Below are positions 9,580-18,529 of a stretch of DNA of 64,000 nucleotides, in pieces. The number at the start of each line of letters is the position of its first letter. The first letter of the stretch is position 1. The stretch spans positions 2,294,001-2,358,000 of the forward strand of contig NC_003197.2 of assembly GCF_000006945.2 (NCBI RefSeq), written 5' to 3'. The translations under genes and the position numbers were made by a program. The notes below the pieces were generated by a model, which saw nothing but the letters and a program-made list of their open reading frames with translations, searched no databases and had not been told where the DNA came from. Source of the DNA: Salmonella enterica subsp. enterica serovar Typhimurium str. LT2 (GTDB lineage: Bacteria; Pseudomonadota; Gammaproteobacteria; Enterobacterales; Enterobacteriaceae).

Positions 9580-11268
9580 TTATGCCGCTTTTGCCGTGAC
9601 TTCCGTCTCCGGACGTTTCAGGACGGCATAAGCCAGCCCTGCCACCAGCGTACCGGCCACAATTGCCAGCAGGTATCCCAATACCGGCGTAATTGCGCCT
9701 GGGATAAGCAGAACAAACAGACCGCCATGCGGCGCCATCAATTTTGCGCCTACCGCCATAGAAATGGCCCCGGTCAACGCGCCGCCAACGATACAGCACG
9801 GCAGTACACGCATCGGGTCGCGTGCCGCAAACGGAATAGCGCCTTCAGTGATAAAGCACAGCCCCAGCACCAACGCCGCTTTACCGCCTTCCTGCTGCGC
9901 TTTGTCGAACTTACGGCGCGCCACCATCGTCGCCAGACCCAGCGCTAACGGCGGTACCATACCTGCGGCCATGATCGCCGCCATCGGCGCGTAAGTTTGC
10001 GTACTCAGCAGACCAACACCAAACGCATACGCCGCTTTGTTCACCGGGCCACCCATGTCGGTACACATCATCCCGCCGAGAATCGCGCCCAGCAGCACCG
10101 CGTTTACCGTCCCCATGGTTTGCAGCCAGTGGGTGAGCCCTTCCAGAATCCCGGCAACCGGTTTACCGATCAGGTAAATCATCGCCAGCCCCACCACCAG
10201 ACTGGAAATTAACGGGATGATCAGGATTGGCTTCAGCGCTTCCATACTTTGCGGAAGTTTCAGTTTGGTACTGATAAGCTTCGCCATATACCCGGCAAGG
10301 AAGCCGGCAATGATCCCGCCGATAAAACCGGAACCGGTGCTAACCGCCAGCATACCGCCAATCAGACCTGGCGTAAGGCCTGGGCGATCCGCGATGGAGA
10401 AAGCGATATAGCCCGCCAGTACCGGCACCATCAGCGCAAACGCCGAACCGCCGCCAATCTGCATCAGCGCCGCCGCCAGCGTGTCCGGCACCTTAAAGGC
10501 TTCAATACCAAAGGCGAAGGAAAGCGCAATACACAGTCCCCCGGCAACCACCATAGGCAGCATGTAAGAAACGCCCGTCAACAGATGCCGGTATGCGCCA
10601 GCGCTCTCTTTCTTCCCTTCGGTCGCCGCTTGCGATGCCTTACCCGCCGGTTGATACGGCGTCGCTTCCGCTACGGCTTTATCCAGCTCCTGCGCCGTCT
10701 TTTTCAGCGCCAGGCCGGTCGACGTGCGGTACATCGGGAGACCGGCAAACTTCGCCAGATCCACTTCGATATCCGCCGCCACAATCACTAAATCCGCTTC
10801 CGCCACCTCTTCCGGGGTGATGGCATTGCCGGCCCCCACGGAGCCGCGCGTTTCGACTTTTACCCACCAGCCGCGTTTTTTCGCTTCCGTTTCAATGGCT
10901 TCAGCCGCCATAAAAGTATGGGCGACGCCGGTCGGGCAGGCCGTTACCGCGACCACGCGTTTCGGACCGCCGCTCGCCGCAGGAACAGCCGCAGCAGGGG
11001 CGCTGTAAGGGGTCGCATGGCTTTTGGCTTCACTCAGAAACAGTTCCGGATGCGCGACGGCGCGACCAATATCCCCCAGCCAAACCTTTTTGCCGTTCAG
11101 AGCATTGTCGTTCGGCAGAGATTCGCCCAGCACGATCGCCAGCTCAGCATCATTCGGATTGTCGATAATTTCCAGATTTGCTTTATGCGCCGCCGCTCCA
11201 AGCAGGGTTTTCGCCATGTAAGCGCGAGCCTGGCCGAGATTAGCGTCAATTATCAGCAGCGTTTTCAT
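9580..11268 (-). CDS. fruA: FruA, fructose-specific PTS enzyme IIB'BC
   Basis: A 562-aa PTS permease that imports fructose and phosphorylates it to fructose 1-phosphate. The degenerate IIB' domain is at residues ~1-85. The active IIB domain is at ~105-205, with the phospho-Cys in VAVTACPTGVAHTFMAAEA. The IIC membrane domain is at ~225-562, with eight or more helices. The ATG at 11268 follows AGGAGAGGC and matches the family start MKTLLIIDANLGQ; an upstream in-frame codon at 11310 lies inside fruK. It is the last gene of fruBKA and starts 17 bp after fruK. Confidence 0.97.
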   Translation of the reverse strand: MKTLLIIDANLGQARAYMAKTLLGAAAHKANLEIIDNPNDAELAIVLGESLPNDNALNGKKVWLGDIGRAVAHPELFLSEAKSHATPYSAPAAAVPAASGGPKRVVAVTACPTGVAHTFMAAEAIETEAKKRGWWVKVETRGSVGAGNAITPEEVAEADLVIVAADIEVDLAKFAGLPMYRTSTGLALKKTAQELDKAVAEATPYQPAGKASQAATEGKKESAGAYRHLLTGVSYMLPMVVAGGLCIALSFAFGIEAFKVPDTLAAALMQIGGGSAFALMVPVLAGYIAFSIADRPGLTPGLIGGMLAVSTGSGFIGGIIAGFLAGYMAKLISTKLKLPQSMEALKPILIIPLISSLVVGLAMIYLIGKPVAGILEGLTHWLQTMGTVNAVLLGAILGGMMCTDMGGPVNKAAYAFGVGLLSTQTYAPMAAIMAAGMVPPLALGLATMVARRKFDKAQQEGGKAALVLGLCFITEGAIPFAARDPMRVLPCCIVGGALTGAISMAVGAKLMAPHGGLFVLLIPGAITPVLGYLLAIVAGTLVAGLAYAVLKRPETEVTAKAA

Positions 11269-11284
11269 TATGCCTCTCCTGCTG

Positions 11285-12223
11285 TCAGTTAAACGGTTGT
11301 AAGTCGACACGCGCCATCATTGCGGCCAACTGAGGACGATCGGTAATACCCACATTGCTCTGGCTGACCGCCAGCGCGGCAACCGCCGTCGCCAGACGCA
11401 GCGTATGTTCGCTGGACTCGCGCATCAGCAGGCCGTAAATCAATCCGCCAACCATGGAATCGCCTGCGCCGACGGTACTTACCACGTCAACCGCCGGTGG
11501 TTTAGCGATCCATTCTCCTGAGGCGTTAACCCACAGCGCGCCTTCCGCCCCCAGCGAAATCACCACATGGGCGATACCCTGTTCGCGTAACGCGTGCGCC
11601 GCATCAATCACATCTTTCATTTCCGGGAGCTTACGACCCGCCCAAATTTCCAGTTCGCGGCGATTCGGTTTCACCAGCCACGGCGCAGCTTTAAGACCGG
11701 CGACTAACGCTTCACGGCTACTATCAAAGATAATGCATGGACACTGGCTGCGCAGACGCGTCATCCAGTCGGTGAACGCTTCCGGACTCACGCCAGCCGG
11801 TAAGCTACCGCTGACGCAGACCATATCGAACTGACCCAGCCAGCTCAGGGAGTCGTTAACAAAGCGTTCCCAGTCTGCGGGAGTCACGTCAAAGCCGGAA
11901 AAGTTGAAGTCGGTCACTTCGCCATCTTTTTCCGTCAGCTTCACGTTGATGCGGGTCCGGCCCTGAACCACCTGAAAGCGGTTAGCGATACCCAGTTCGC
12001 TGAACAATTGCTGAAAACCGTCCTGGTTATCTTTACCGAGAAAACCGCCGACGGTGACGTCGATGCCTAAGTCTTTCAGCACTTTGGCAACGTTAATGCC
12101 TTTGCCCGCCGCGTGCAGACCCGTGGTTTTCACCAGGTTCACTTCGCCGCGTTCGATTTCAGGGCAAAACCCAACCAGATCGTAAGCCGGATTAAGGGTA
12201 ATGGTGGCAACACGCCTGCTCAT
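11285..12223 (-). CDS. fruK: FruK, 1-phosphofructokinase
   Basis: A 312-aa PfkB/ribokinase-family enzyme that turns fructose 1-phosphate into fructose 1,6-bisphosphate with ATP. Visible motifs are GLHAAGKGINVAKVLKDLG (PfkB signature 1, near residue 35) and STVGAGDSMVGGLIYG (signature 2, near 245, containing the catalytic Asp of GAGD). Its ATG overlaps the fruB stop by one base (TAATG), so translation is probably coupled. It is the middle gene of fruBKA. Confidence 0.97.
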   Translation of the reverse strand: MSRRVATITLNPAYDLVGFCPEIERGEVNLVKTTGLHAAGKGINVAKVLKDLGIDVTVGGFLGKDNQDGFQQLFSELGIANRFQVVQGRTRINVKLTEKDGEVTDFNFSGFDVTPADWERFVNDSLSWLGQFDMVCVSGSLPAGVSPEAFTDWMTRLRSQCPCIIFDSSREALVAGLKAAPWLVKPNRRELEIWAGRKLPEMKDVIDAAHALREQGIAHVVISLGAEGALWVNASGEWIAKPPAVDVVSTVGAGDSMVGGLIYGLLMRESSEHTLRLATAVAALAVSQSNVGITDRPQLAAMMARVDLQPFN

Positions 12224-13353
12224 TATGCGCCCTCCCCGAGACCGGCGGCGATCGCATCGCCAATCGCTTTCAGCGCCTGTTCAGCATCTTCACCCTGCGC
12301 GGTAAAGCGCAGACGATGGCCTTTCTTCACGCCTAACGCCACCACTTTCATCAGACTACGTCCGTTTGCCGGTTTGCCGGTTCCATCAAGGTTTGTCACG
12401 GTAATTTCACTGTTAAATTGTTTAATCGTATTCACCAGCATGGTGCCCGGACGGGCATGGAGACCATGCTCATTACGCACTACAAATTCCGCGCTCAGTA
12501 CGTCATCCGTCAGCGCATCATCACTGGTCAGCAACGCCAGCAGCGTCGCGGCGTCAGCGCTCAGCAGACGATCGGCTTTATTGTTCAGCAACAGGTCGCC
12601 GAGGCGTTTTAGCACGGCAATCGGCTGCTCATCGTTCATCGCGACAGTGACTAATAAGGCTGCTTTTTCACCCTCTACGTCAAACGCCTGGGTCGCACGG
12701 CTTACCGCAACAGCGCTGCGCAAATTGCCTTCCGCGCTGTCGTTCAGCCAGATGCCTTGTCCCAGATTCATCGGACTATCGTTAATCGTTTTTGCGACGA
12801 ACGCCGCATCAACCGCTCCCGCCTCTTTCAGACGCGCCGCATTTAGCGCCTGCAATGTGACCAGCGAGCTGGCGATGACATCCAGCGTCATCGTCTCGTT
12901 ATCAAGTTTTAATTGTTCACTTTGCTTCTCGCCCATCAGCAATGCGCGCAGCTCTTCCGCCGTTGTCGCGGATTTCAGCTGTTCAGCCACGGAGTCATCG
13001 CTTAGCACATGCGTCAGCTGACGCAGCAGGCCGAGGTGTTCGTCCGAACTGGCGGCAATACCAATCGCCACGTAGGCGACCTGGCCTTCTCCCCAGGTAA
13101 CGCCCTGCGGGAATTGAAAGACCTGGACGCCGGTTTTCAGCACCTGATCGCGCGTGTCTGTTGTGCCATGGGGAATCGCAATACCATTGCCAAGAAAGGT
13201 CGAGGTTTGCTGTTCGCGCGCCAGCATACCGTCAACATAGCCGCCCGCCACATTCCCCGCCTGCGCTAACGCGGCGGCGATTTGCCGAATGGCCTCTTCT
13301 TTATTTCCGGCCTGCTCGCCCGGATGAATGTCCTGAACCGATAACTGGAACAT
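12223..13353 (-). CDS. fruB: FruB (FPr), fructose PTS IIA-HPr fusion protein
   Basis: A 376-aa diphosphoryl transfer protein. The N-terminal IIA(Fru) domain (1-~145) has its phospho-His at residue 62 in [14 protein letters not shown] central M domain leads to a C-terminal HPr-like domain (~285-376), whose phospho-His lies in [10 protein letters not shown]. It carries phosphate from enzyme I to FruA. It is the first gene of fruBKA and sits directly downstream of two Cra operators. In Salmonella it is also called fruF. Confidence 0.97.
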   Translation of the reverse strand: MFQLSVQDIHPGEQAGNKEEAIRQIAAALAQAGNVAGGYVDGMLAREQQTSTFLGNGIAIPHGTTDTRDQVLKTGVQVFQFPQGVTWGEGQVAYVAIGIAASSDEHLGLLRQLTHVLSDDSVAEQLKSATTAEELRALLMGEKQSEQLKLDNETMTLDVIASSLVTLQALNAARLKEAGAVDAAFVAKTINDSPMNLGQGIWLNDSAEGNLRSAVAVSRATQAFDVEGEKAALLVTVAMNDEQPIAVLKRLGDLLLNNKADRLLSADAATLLALLTSDDALTDDVLSAEFVVRNEHGLHARPGTMLVNTIKQFNSEITVTNLDGTGKPANGRSLMKVVALGVKKGHRLRFTAQGEDAEQALKAIGDAIAAGLGEGA

Positions 13354-13373
13354 GTGTCTCCTCTCCTGCTGAA

Positions 13374-13387
13374 TTGAAACGATTCAG
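13374..13387. promoter_or_regulatory. Cra (FruR) operator, proximal to fruB
   Basis: TTGAAACGATTCAG matches the TGAAWCGNTTWA Cra consensus on one half and nearly on the other. It lies about 20 bp upstream of the fruB start, inside a longer palindrome GCTGAA...TTCAGC. Fructose 1-phosphate releases Cra, so fructose induces the operon. Confidence 0.85.
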
Positions 13388-13440
13388 CCGCTATGAGAAA
13401 AAAAGCGCCAATCTGAGTTATCAAAAAAACCAGATCGCGC

Positions 13441-13452
13441 TGAAACGTTTCA
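13441..13452. promoter_or_regulatory. Cra (FruR) operator, distal
   Basis: TGAAACGTTTCA is a perfect palindrome and an ideal Cra site, about 67 bp upstream of the proximal site. Paired Cra operators before fruB are known from E. coli and Salmonella. Confidence 0.88.
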
Positions 13453-13721
13453 AGAAGTCTGGATCTTTCTGCTTCAGCACGCAAGAAAAGTTACCGGTTT
13501 TGTAGCAATTTTTTGAGGTGAAGCACATTTTTTCTCCAACAGACCCTCAATAGCTGACGCATAAAAGGCTTCAGCTTTTTTCTTTCAGCTTGCGTCAGCA
13601 CGCCCTGGTAACAAACTGGAATGCTATTTTGATTTTTCGTGTCGATTTTGATTCAGACGCCTGTTTATTTTCTGACGGGCAGCGTAAACTCCGCCTCTCT
13701 TCACACCACTGATATAGAAAC

Positions 13722-14903
13722 ATGCACAACAGTCCCGCCGCCGCTGCGCCTAAATCGTTTGACCTGACGTCTACCGCCTTTTTGATCGTCGCTTTTCTCA
13801 CCGGTATTGCCGGTGCGTTACAGACGCCGACGCTCAGTATTTTTCTGACGGATGAGGTTCACGCCCGTCCCGGCATGGTGGGTTTCTTTTTTACCGGCAG
13901 CGCGGTTATCGGCATTATCGTGAGCCAGTTTCTGGCGGGTCGCTCAGATAAAAAAGGCGATCGCAAAAAACTGATCGTTTTCTGTTGCGTGCTGGGCATG
14001 TTGGCCTGCGTGTTGTTTGCCTGGAACCGCAACTACTTTATTTTGCTGTTCATCGGCGTCTTTCTCAGTAGCTTCGGCTCTACCGCCAACCCGCAGATGT
14101 TTGCGCTCGCCCGTGAACATGCCGATCGTACAGGTCGTGAAGCGGTGATGTTCAGCTCAATCCTCCGCGCCCAGGTCTCATTGGCCTGGGTCATTGGGCC
14201 GCCGCTGGCCTATGCGCTGGCGATGGGTTTTAGCTTTACGGTGATGTATTTGAGCGCGGCGGTAGCTTTTATCGTCTGCGGCGTCATGGTGTGGTTCTTT
14301 TTACCGTCAATGCGCAAAGATGCGCCGCTGGCAACCGGCACGCTGGAAGCACCGCGTCGTAATCGCCGCGATACGCTGTTGCTGTTTGTCATCTGTACGT
14401 TAATGTGGGGAACTAACAGCCTGTATATCATTAATATGCCGCTGTTTATCATCAATGAGCTGCATCTTCCGGAAAAACTTGCAGGCGTGATGATGGGCAC
14501 CGCCGCCGGGCTGGAGATTCCCACAATGCTGATTGCAGGTTACTTCGCCAAACGGTTGGGAAAACGCCTGTTAATGTGCATCGCCGTTGTCGCCGGACTG
14601 TGCTTTTATGTGGGTATGTTGCTGGCGCACGCACCGGCGACGTTGCTCGGCTTGCAGTTGCTGAACGCGATTTACATCGGCATTCTTGGCGGGATTGGCA
14701 TGCTCTATTTTCAGGATCTCATGCCAGGCCAGGCGGGTTCAGCCACCACGCTGTATACCAATACCATTCGCGTCGGCTGGATCATTGCCGGTTCGCTGGC
14801 GGGAATCGCCGCAGAAATCTGGAATTACCATGCGGTCTTCTGGTTTGCGTTAGTCATGATTGTCGCCACCATGTTCTGCCTGGCGCGTATTAAAGATGTT
14901 TAA
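13722..14903 (+). CDS. setB: SetB, sugar efflux transporter
   Basis: A 393-aa major facilitator protein with twelve predicted helices. The loop 2-3 region GRSDKKGDRKKL near residue 75 is the MFS motif. It matches the SET family; E. coli SetB exports lactose and glucose analogues in vitro, and its physiological substrate is unsettled. The ribosome site before the ATG is weak (TATAGAAAC). It is divergent from fruBKA and ends at a hairpin shared with opvB. Confidence 0.9.
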   Translation: MHNSPAAAAPKSFDLTSTAFLIVAFLTGIAGALQTPTLSIFLTDEVHARPGMVGFFFTGSAVIGIIVSQFLAGRSDKKGDRKKLIVFCCVLGMLACVLFAWNRNYFILLFIGVFLSSFGSTANPQMFALAREHADRTGREAVMFSSILRAQVSLAWVIGPPLAYALAMGFSFTVMYLSAAVAFIVCGVMVWFFLPSMRKDAPLATGTLEAPRRNRRDTLLLFVICTLMWGTNSLYIINMPLFIINELHLPEKLAGVMMGTAAGLEIPTMLIAGYFAKRLGKRLLMCIAVVAGLCFYVGMLLAHAPATLLGLQLLNAIYIGILGGIGMLYFQDLMPGQAGSATTLYTNTIRVGWIIAGSLAGIAAEIWNYHAVFWFALVMIVATMFCLARIKDV

Positions 14904-14941
14904 CTTGCAAGCCTGATACTTTTACTCTTCGACACATTTCA

Positions 14942-14962
14942 GCGCAGAGTTTATCTCTGCGC
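14942..14962. terminator. hairpin between convergent setB and opvB
   Basis: GCGCAGAG/CTCTGCGC forms an 8-bp stem with a 5-base loop, but no long T tract follows on either side. It is a likely but not certain bidirectional terminator. Confidence 0.5.
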
Positions 14963-14967
14963 AATGT

Positions 14968-15633
14968 TCATGCGCGGTCATTCATTGTCTTTTTCTCAAT
15001 ACGATATTCTGTTAGCGCCCTCTTACATAAGAGACCGGTTATTGAGAAAATTACGCCCATCAGTCCGCAAAGAACCAACACCAGCCGCATCTTATATTTT
15101 GGTGTGACAGCAACATCTATCACTTCAATGTTAGCATTATTTTTAACCGCCTCCGACAACAAGGATAGCTTTGCATATGTTTCCGTTTGTAACATATTTT
15201 TATGCACGCTATAACGTTTAATGTCACCATCATCGATATACCATGCCGCCATTTTATCGACACTATTTTTCAGGGTGGAAATAATATTATTGACGCTTTC
15301 TTCCCTCCCCTGCGCCTTAAAAAGAACAAGCTGATTTTTCGCGTCAAAACTTATTTTATTTTTATATTCCGCAGGCAAGAAACGGCTAAACTGGTTAAGG
15401 ATAACCGTTGTTTTACATTGAATATCATTAGTATAGCCACATAACGCATAGGTAGCAGGCGTATCCAGATTAGGTTTGATTGTCATACTCACAACCTTTG
15501 TATCATGCTGCACGCTCACAAAAACATAGCCAATGGCAACAAAAATAAAGGTAGCGATCATGATACTTAGCCATTTTCTTATAAGGAATAAGGAAACGTC
15601 GACTAAATCAATTTCACTATTTTCTCCCCGCAT
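14968..15633 (-). CDS. opvB: OpvB, Wzz-like O-antigen chain-length regulator
   Basis: A 221-aa inner-membrane protein of the polysaccharide co-polymerase (Wzz) fold. A short cytoplasmic N-terminus leads to TM1 (~21-40), a periplasmic domain with predicted coiled helices (~41-180) and TM2 (~183-205). It is shorter than Wzz(B) (~325 aa). Its ATG comes 1 bp after the opvA stop, so the two are one operon. In S. Typhimurium the opvAB locus is known to shorten the O-antigen and confer resistance to O-antigen-binding phages at the cost of virulence. I recognise it from the gene pair and its control region. The gene has lower GC than neighbours, consistent with acquisition. Confidence 0.9.
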   Translation of the reverse strand: MRGENSEIDLVDVSLFLIRKWLSIMIATFIFVAIGYVFVSVQHDTKVVSMTIKPNLDTPATYALCGYTNDIQCKTTVILNQFSRFLPAEYKNKISFDAKNQLVLFKAQGREESVNNIISTLKNSVDKMAAWYIDDGDIKRYSVHKNMLQTETYAKLSLLSEAVKNNANIEVIDVAVTPKYKMRLVLVLCGLMGVIFSITGLLCKRALTEYRIEKKTMNDRA

Positions 15634-15634
15634 T

Positions 15635-15739
15635 TCACATCCCTTTTAAAACGCTAATAGTCAACCCGAATACTGAAATAACAAAAAGCAACACCAGCGT
15701 AAAAATAAACGCCCTGGCTGCGAACGTATATTTCTTCAT
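15635..15739 (-). CDS. opvA: OpvA, 34-aa inner-membrane peptide
   Basis: A 34-codon frame begins MKKYTFAARA, continues with one hydrophobic helix of about 20 residues, and ends VLKGM with TGA at 15635-15637. It lies 1 bp upstream of opvB and is therefore probably translated in coupling with it. OpvA is the small first product of the phase-variable opvAB operon, with a minor supporting role next to OpvB. No strong ribosome site is visible before the ATG. Confidence 0.85.
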   Translation of the reverse strand: MKKYTFAARAFIFTLVLLFVISVFGLTISVLKGM

Positions 15740-16144
15740 AAGATAAAACCCACACATAAGAATTCGAGTATTTTAAAGGAAAATAACAATACATTCACAC
15801 TGGTTATATCGATCGGTAAATACATCAATGATAGATATAAACTATCAAATTCATGATATCGATCGTTATAAATAATTAAAATCGATCAAAATTCCTCTTT
15901 TTAATAGATAAAAACTATCATATAAATAAAATTGATCGTTTTTGTTTTATGTGACGGTTCATTCGGTACACGTTCAGGCACCAACGGGGTTGAGCGGCGA
16001 CATCTACCGCTTCAGAAGCCACGAAATAAGGGAATCATGTATTACGCTATTTAATGGTAAAAGGAGGTAATTTGAGGCGCAGCTTTTGCAGACTATTTCG
16101 GGATATAACGTAAGCCCCTGCACGTTTATCAAAAACGGCATAGC
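15740..16144. other. intergenic region between opvA and yeiW
   Basis: This 405-bp AT-rich gap contains the opvAB control region (15805-15940). The remainder, 15941-16144, has more average composition. It holds only a short minus-strand frame that overlaps yeiW and is not supported. Confidence 0.6.
15805..15940 (-). promoter_or_regulatory. opvAB epigenetic control region: four GATC sites and OxyR-type half-sites
   Basis: Four Dam sites lie at 15811-15814, 15861-15864, 15884-15887 and 15934-15937, spaced 50, 23 and 50 bp apart. Between them two near-identical segments, ATAGATATAAACTATCA (15831-15847) and ATAGATAAAAACTATCA (15904-15920), carry ATAG...CTAT inverted halves like OxyR sites. In S. 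Typhimurium opvAB is known to switch ON and OFF through competition between Dam methylation and OxyR binding at four GATC sites. The geometry here fits that system. Confidence 0.85.
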
Positions 16145-16399
16145 TCATGGTAAGGTTTTCTGTTCGAGTTCCAGCAAATAAATAATGGCCTCTTCCCGGG
16201 TCGTTAAACACATGTCCCCTGTCGGTTGCAAACCAGAGCACACTTTTGGGCGTAAAGGCGAGCCAAAGATAAGGCACAAGTTATCTTCCGAAAGCTGCAC
16301 GCATCTGGTATTCATCGGCTTGCCATACGGCATTCCGGGTATCGGCGACGAAATTGAAGGCGCAATACAGCAAGCGCCACAACCGCTACGACAGTCCAT
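16145..16399 (-). CDS. yeiW: YeiW, small YkgJ-type cysteine-cluster protein
   Basis: An 84-aa protein beginning [17 protein letters not shown]. The Cys pattern CxxGCGACC, the later [10 protein letters not shown], and [13 protein letters not shown] match the YkgJ/UPF0153 family, thought to bind a metal ion or FeS cluster. The ATG at 16399 is the family start; the frame stays open eight codons upstream. Function is unknown. It stands alone between opvAB and yeiP. Confidence 0.85.
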   Translation of the reverse strand: MDCRSGCGACCIAPSISSPIPGMPYGKPMNTRCVQLSEDNLCLIFGSPLRPKVCSGLQPTGDMCLTTREEAIIYLLELEQKTLP

Positions 16400-16722
16400 G
16401 CTCAGCCCTCTATTTATAACCAAATGAAAGATAACAGAATTTGTCCAAAGAAAAATCCAGATTTAAAATGTGGACGTCATCATGATCAGACCTGCCCTCA
16501 GACATTCCGAAGACAAGGCTGGAAACAGAAGGGACAACACAGCACACTTCCCCCCTCCGGGCGACATGCCATCGCGTATTCTCGTTGAACGCGGGGCGGA
16601 AAGCGGGCGAACAGTATCACCTTTTTTGCACCAGCAAAAGTGACAATTCCACTTGCCTGGATGGCCCGGCGCGAGTAGTTTTACGCGATATTTTAGATAA
16701 TCTCTACAACAGGATCTCCTCG
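16400..16722. other. intergenic region between yeiW and yeiP
   Basis: 323 bp between divergent genes. It should carry both promoters. The yeiP frame is open through much of its right half from 16585, but that extension does not resemble the family. I see no other gene. Confidence 0.6.
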
Positions 16723-17295
16723 ATGCCAAGAGCGAACGAAATCAAAAAAGGTATGGTACTGAACTACAACGGCAAATTGCTGATTGTGAAAGATATCGAC
16801 ATTCAGTCGCCTACCGCCCGTGGCGCCGCCACACTGTATAAAATGCGTTTTTCCGATGTCCGCACCGGTCTGAAAGTGGAAGAACGTTTCAAAGGCGACG
16901 ATATCGTTGATACCGTCACCCTGAGCCGTCGCGGCGTTGACTTTTCTTATGTCGATGGCAACGAATATGTGTTCATGGATAAAGAAGACTATACGCCGTA
17001 TACCTTCACCAAAGATCAGATTGAAGAAGAGTTGCTGTTTATGCCTGAAGGCGGAATGCCGGATATGCAGGTTCTGACCTGGGACGGCCAACTGCTGGCG
17101 CTAGAGCTTCCGCAGACCGTGGATCTGGAAATCGTCGAAACCGCGCCGGGTATTAAAGGAGCGTCCGCCAGCGCACGTAACAAACCCGCGACATTAAGCA
17201 CCGGTCTGGTGATTCAGGTTCCCGAATACCTGAGCGCAGGTGAGAAAATCCGCATTCATATCGAAGAGCGCCGTTATATGGGGCGCGCGGATTAA
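16723..17295 (+). CDS. yeiP: EfpL (YeiP), elongation factor P-like protein
   Basis: A 190-aa paralogue of elongation factor P with three beta-barrel (OB/KOW) domains. The domain I loop near residues 28-35 reads QSPTARGA. Arg33 occupies the tip where EF-P carries a modified Lys34, so it should not need beta-lysylation by EpmA/B. The C-terminal domain III (~130-190) has the EF-P signature region [12 protein letters not shown]-like factors relieve ribosome stalling at difficult peptide bonds. The ATG at 16723 matches the family start and follows AGGATCT. A stem-loop at 17311-17331 follows. Confidence 0.95.
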
Positions 17296-17310
17296 GTTTC
17301 ACATTTTTCG

Positions 17311-17331
17311 GCTGCGCCCCAGGGCGCAGTC
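17311..17331 (+). terminator. terminator after yeiP
   Basis: GCTGCGCC and GGCGCAGT pair around a 5-base loop, followed by a short pyrimidine-rich stretch (CTGCCCCTTTTATTT). Confidence 0.7.
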
Positions 17332-17507
17332 TGCCCCTTTTATTTATTGACTGTTCTGCACCAGGCAAGAGAAACGTTAAAAATTTAACATTTTCTGCTC
17401 TTAAGATGGCAGCAGCACGACTTCGTCAACTCAGCACTTCTCTTTTTCACGTTTATTCGCCAGGATTATTAAAAGTTGTTATGTTGTATCAATATCCTGG
17501 AGCTGAC

Positions 17508-18494
17508 GTGACCAAAACCAATCTTATTACTGGATTTCTCGGTAGCGGAAAAACCACCTCTATCCTTCATTTATTAGCTCATAAAGATCCGGCTGAAAAG
17601 TGGGCCGTCCTGGTTAATGAATTTGGTGAAGTGGGTATTGACGGCGCGCTGCTTGCCGACAGCGGCGCACTGCTAAAAGAGATCCCCGGCGGCTGCATGT
17701 GCTGCGTCAATGGATTGCCTATGCAGGTGGGGCTCAACACGCTGCTGCGCCAGGGCAAACCTGACCGGTTGCTGATTGAACCAACCGGACTGGGGCACCC
17801 AAAACAGATTCTGGATTTATTAACTGCGCCGGTTTATGAGCCGTGGATTGATTTACGCGCCACGCTCTGCATCCTTGACCCTCGTCTGCTACTGGACCAA
17901 CAGAGTGTCGCCAATGAAAATTTCCGCGATCAGCTCGCCTCAGCCGATATTATCATCGCCAATAAGACCGATCGCGCCACGGCGCAGAGCGATGCCGCCC
18001 TGCAACAGTGGTGGCGACAGTACGGCGGCGATCGTCAACTGATTCATGCCGAACATGGACAGATAGACGGTAAGCTTCTGGATTTACCGCGACAAAATCT
18101 GGCGGAACTGCCGGCCAGCGCCGCGCATTCTCACACTCATGCCAGTAAAAAAGGACTCGCCGCGCTAAATCTGCCCGCCCAGCAGCGCTGGCGACGCAGC
18201 CTCAATAGCGGACAAGGTCATCAGGCCTGCGGCTGGATTTTCGATGCCGATACCGTGTTTGACACCATTGGCCTCCTCGAATGGGCGCGTCTGGCGCCGG
18301 TGGGCCGGGTGAAAGGCGTTATGCGCATACAAGAGGGGCTGGTACGCATCAATCGCCAGGGCGATGACCTGCACATCGAAACACAGAGTGTCGCGCCGCC
18401 GGACAGCCGGGTTGAACTTATCTCAAACACAGAAACCGACTGGAATACGTTACAGACGGCCTTGTTGAAGCTTCGTTTAGCGACGCACGCGTAA
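17508..18494 (+). CDS. yeiR: YeiR, COG0523 zinc-binding G3E GTPase
   Basis: A 328-aa P-loop GTPase/metallochaperone. Walker A is GFLGSGKT near residues 8-15. The CxCC metal site lies in GGCMCCVNG near 61-69. The G3 region EPTGLGHP and G4 NKTD follow, then a C-terminal CobW domain with a His-rich linker (HSHTHASKK). E. coli YeiR binds zinc and hydrolyses GTP. I start it at GTG 17508, which gives the family N-terminus TKTNLITGFLGSG; the frame stays open to 17406 but that extension is not conserved. lpxT starts 36 bp downstream, so the two may be co-transcribed. Confidence 0.9.
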   Translation: MTKTNLITGFLGSGKTTSILHLLAHKDPAEKWAVLVNEFGEVGIDGALLADSGALLKEIPGGCMCCVNGLPMQVGLNTLLRQGKPDRLLIEPTGLGHPKQILDLLTAPVYEPWIDLRATLCILDPRLLLDQQSVANENFRDQLASADIIIANKTDRATAQSDAALQQWWRQYGGDRQLIHAEHGQIDGKLLDLPRQNLAELPASAAHSHTHASKKGLAALNLPAQQRWRRSLNSGQGHQACGWIFDADTVFDTIGLLEWARLAPVGRVKGVMRIQEGLVRINRQGDDLHIETQSVAPPDSRVELISNTETDWNTLQTALLKLRLATHA

Positions 18495-18529
18495 GGTTGC
18501 CACCGTTTAAAAACTATGGCGAAATGACG

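Larger units (their letters stand above)
13354..13721. other. intergenic region between fruB and setB
   Basis: This 368-bp gap separates two divergent genes. Its fruB-proximal half contains both Cra operators; the rest should hold the setB promoter. No further gene is seen. An open minus-strand frame at 13595-13801 overlaps the setB start and is not supported. Confidence 0.7.

Noticed and set aside
17460..17507. Possible Zur box before yeiR (GTTATGTTGTATCAATAT)
   Set aside because: It matches the zinc-regulator consensus only loosely and not as a palindrome, so it is not listed.
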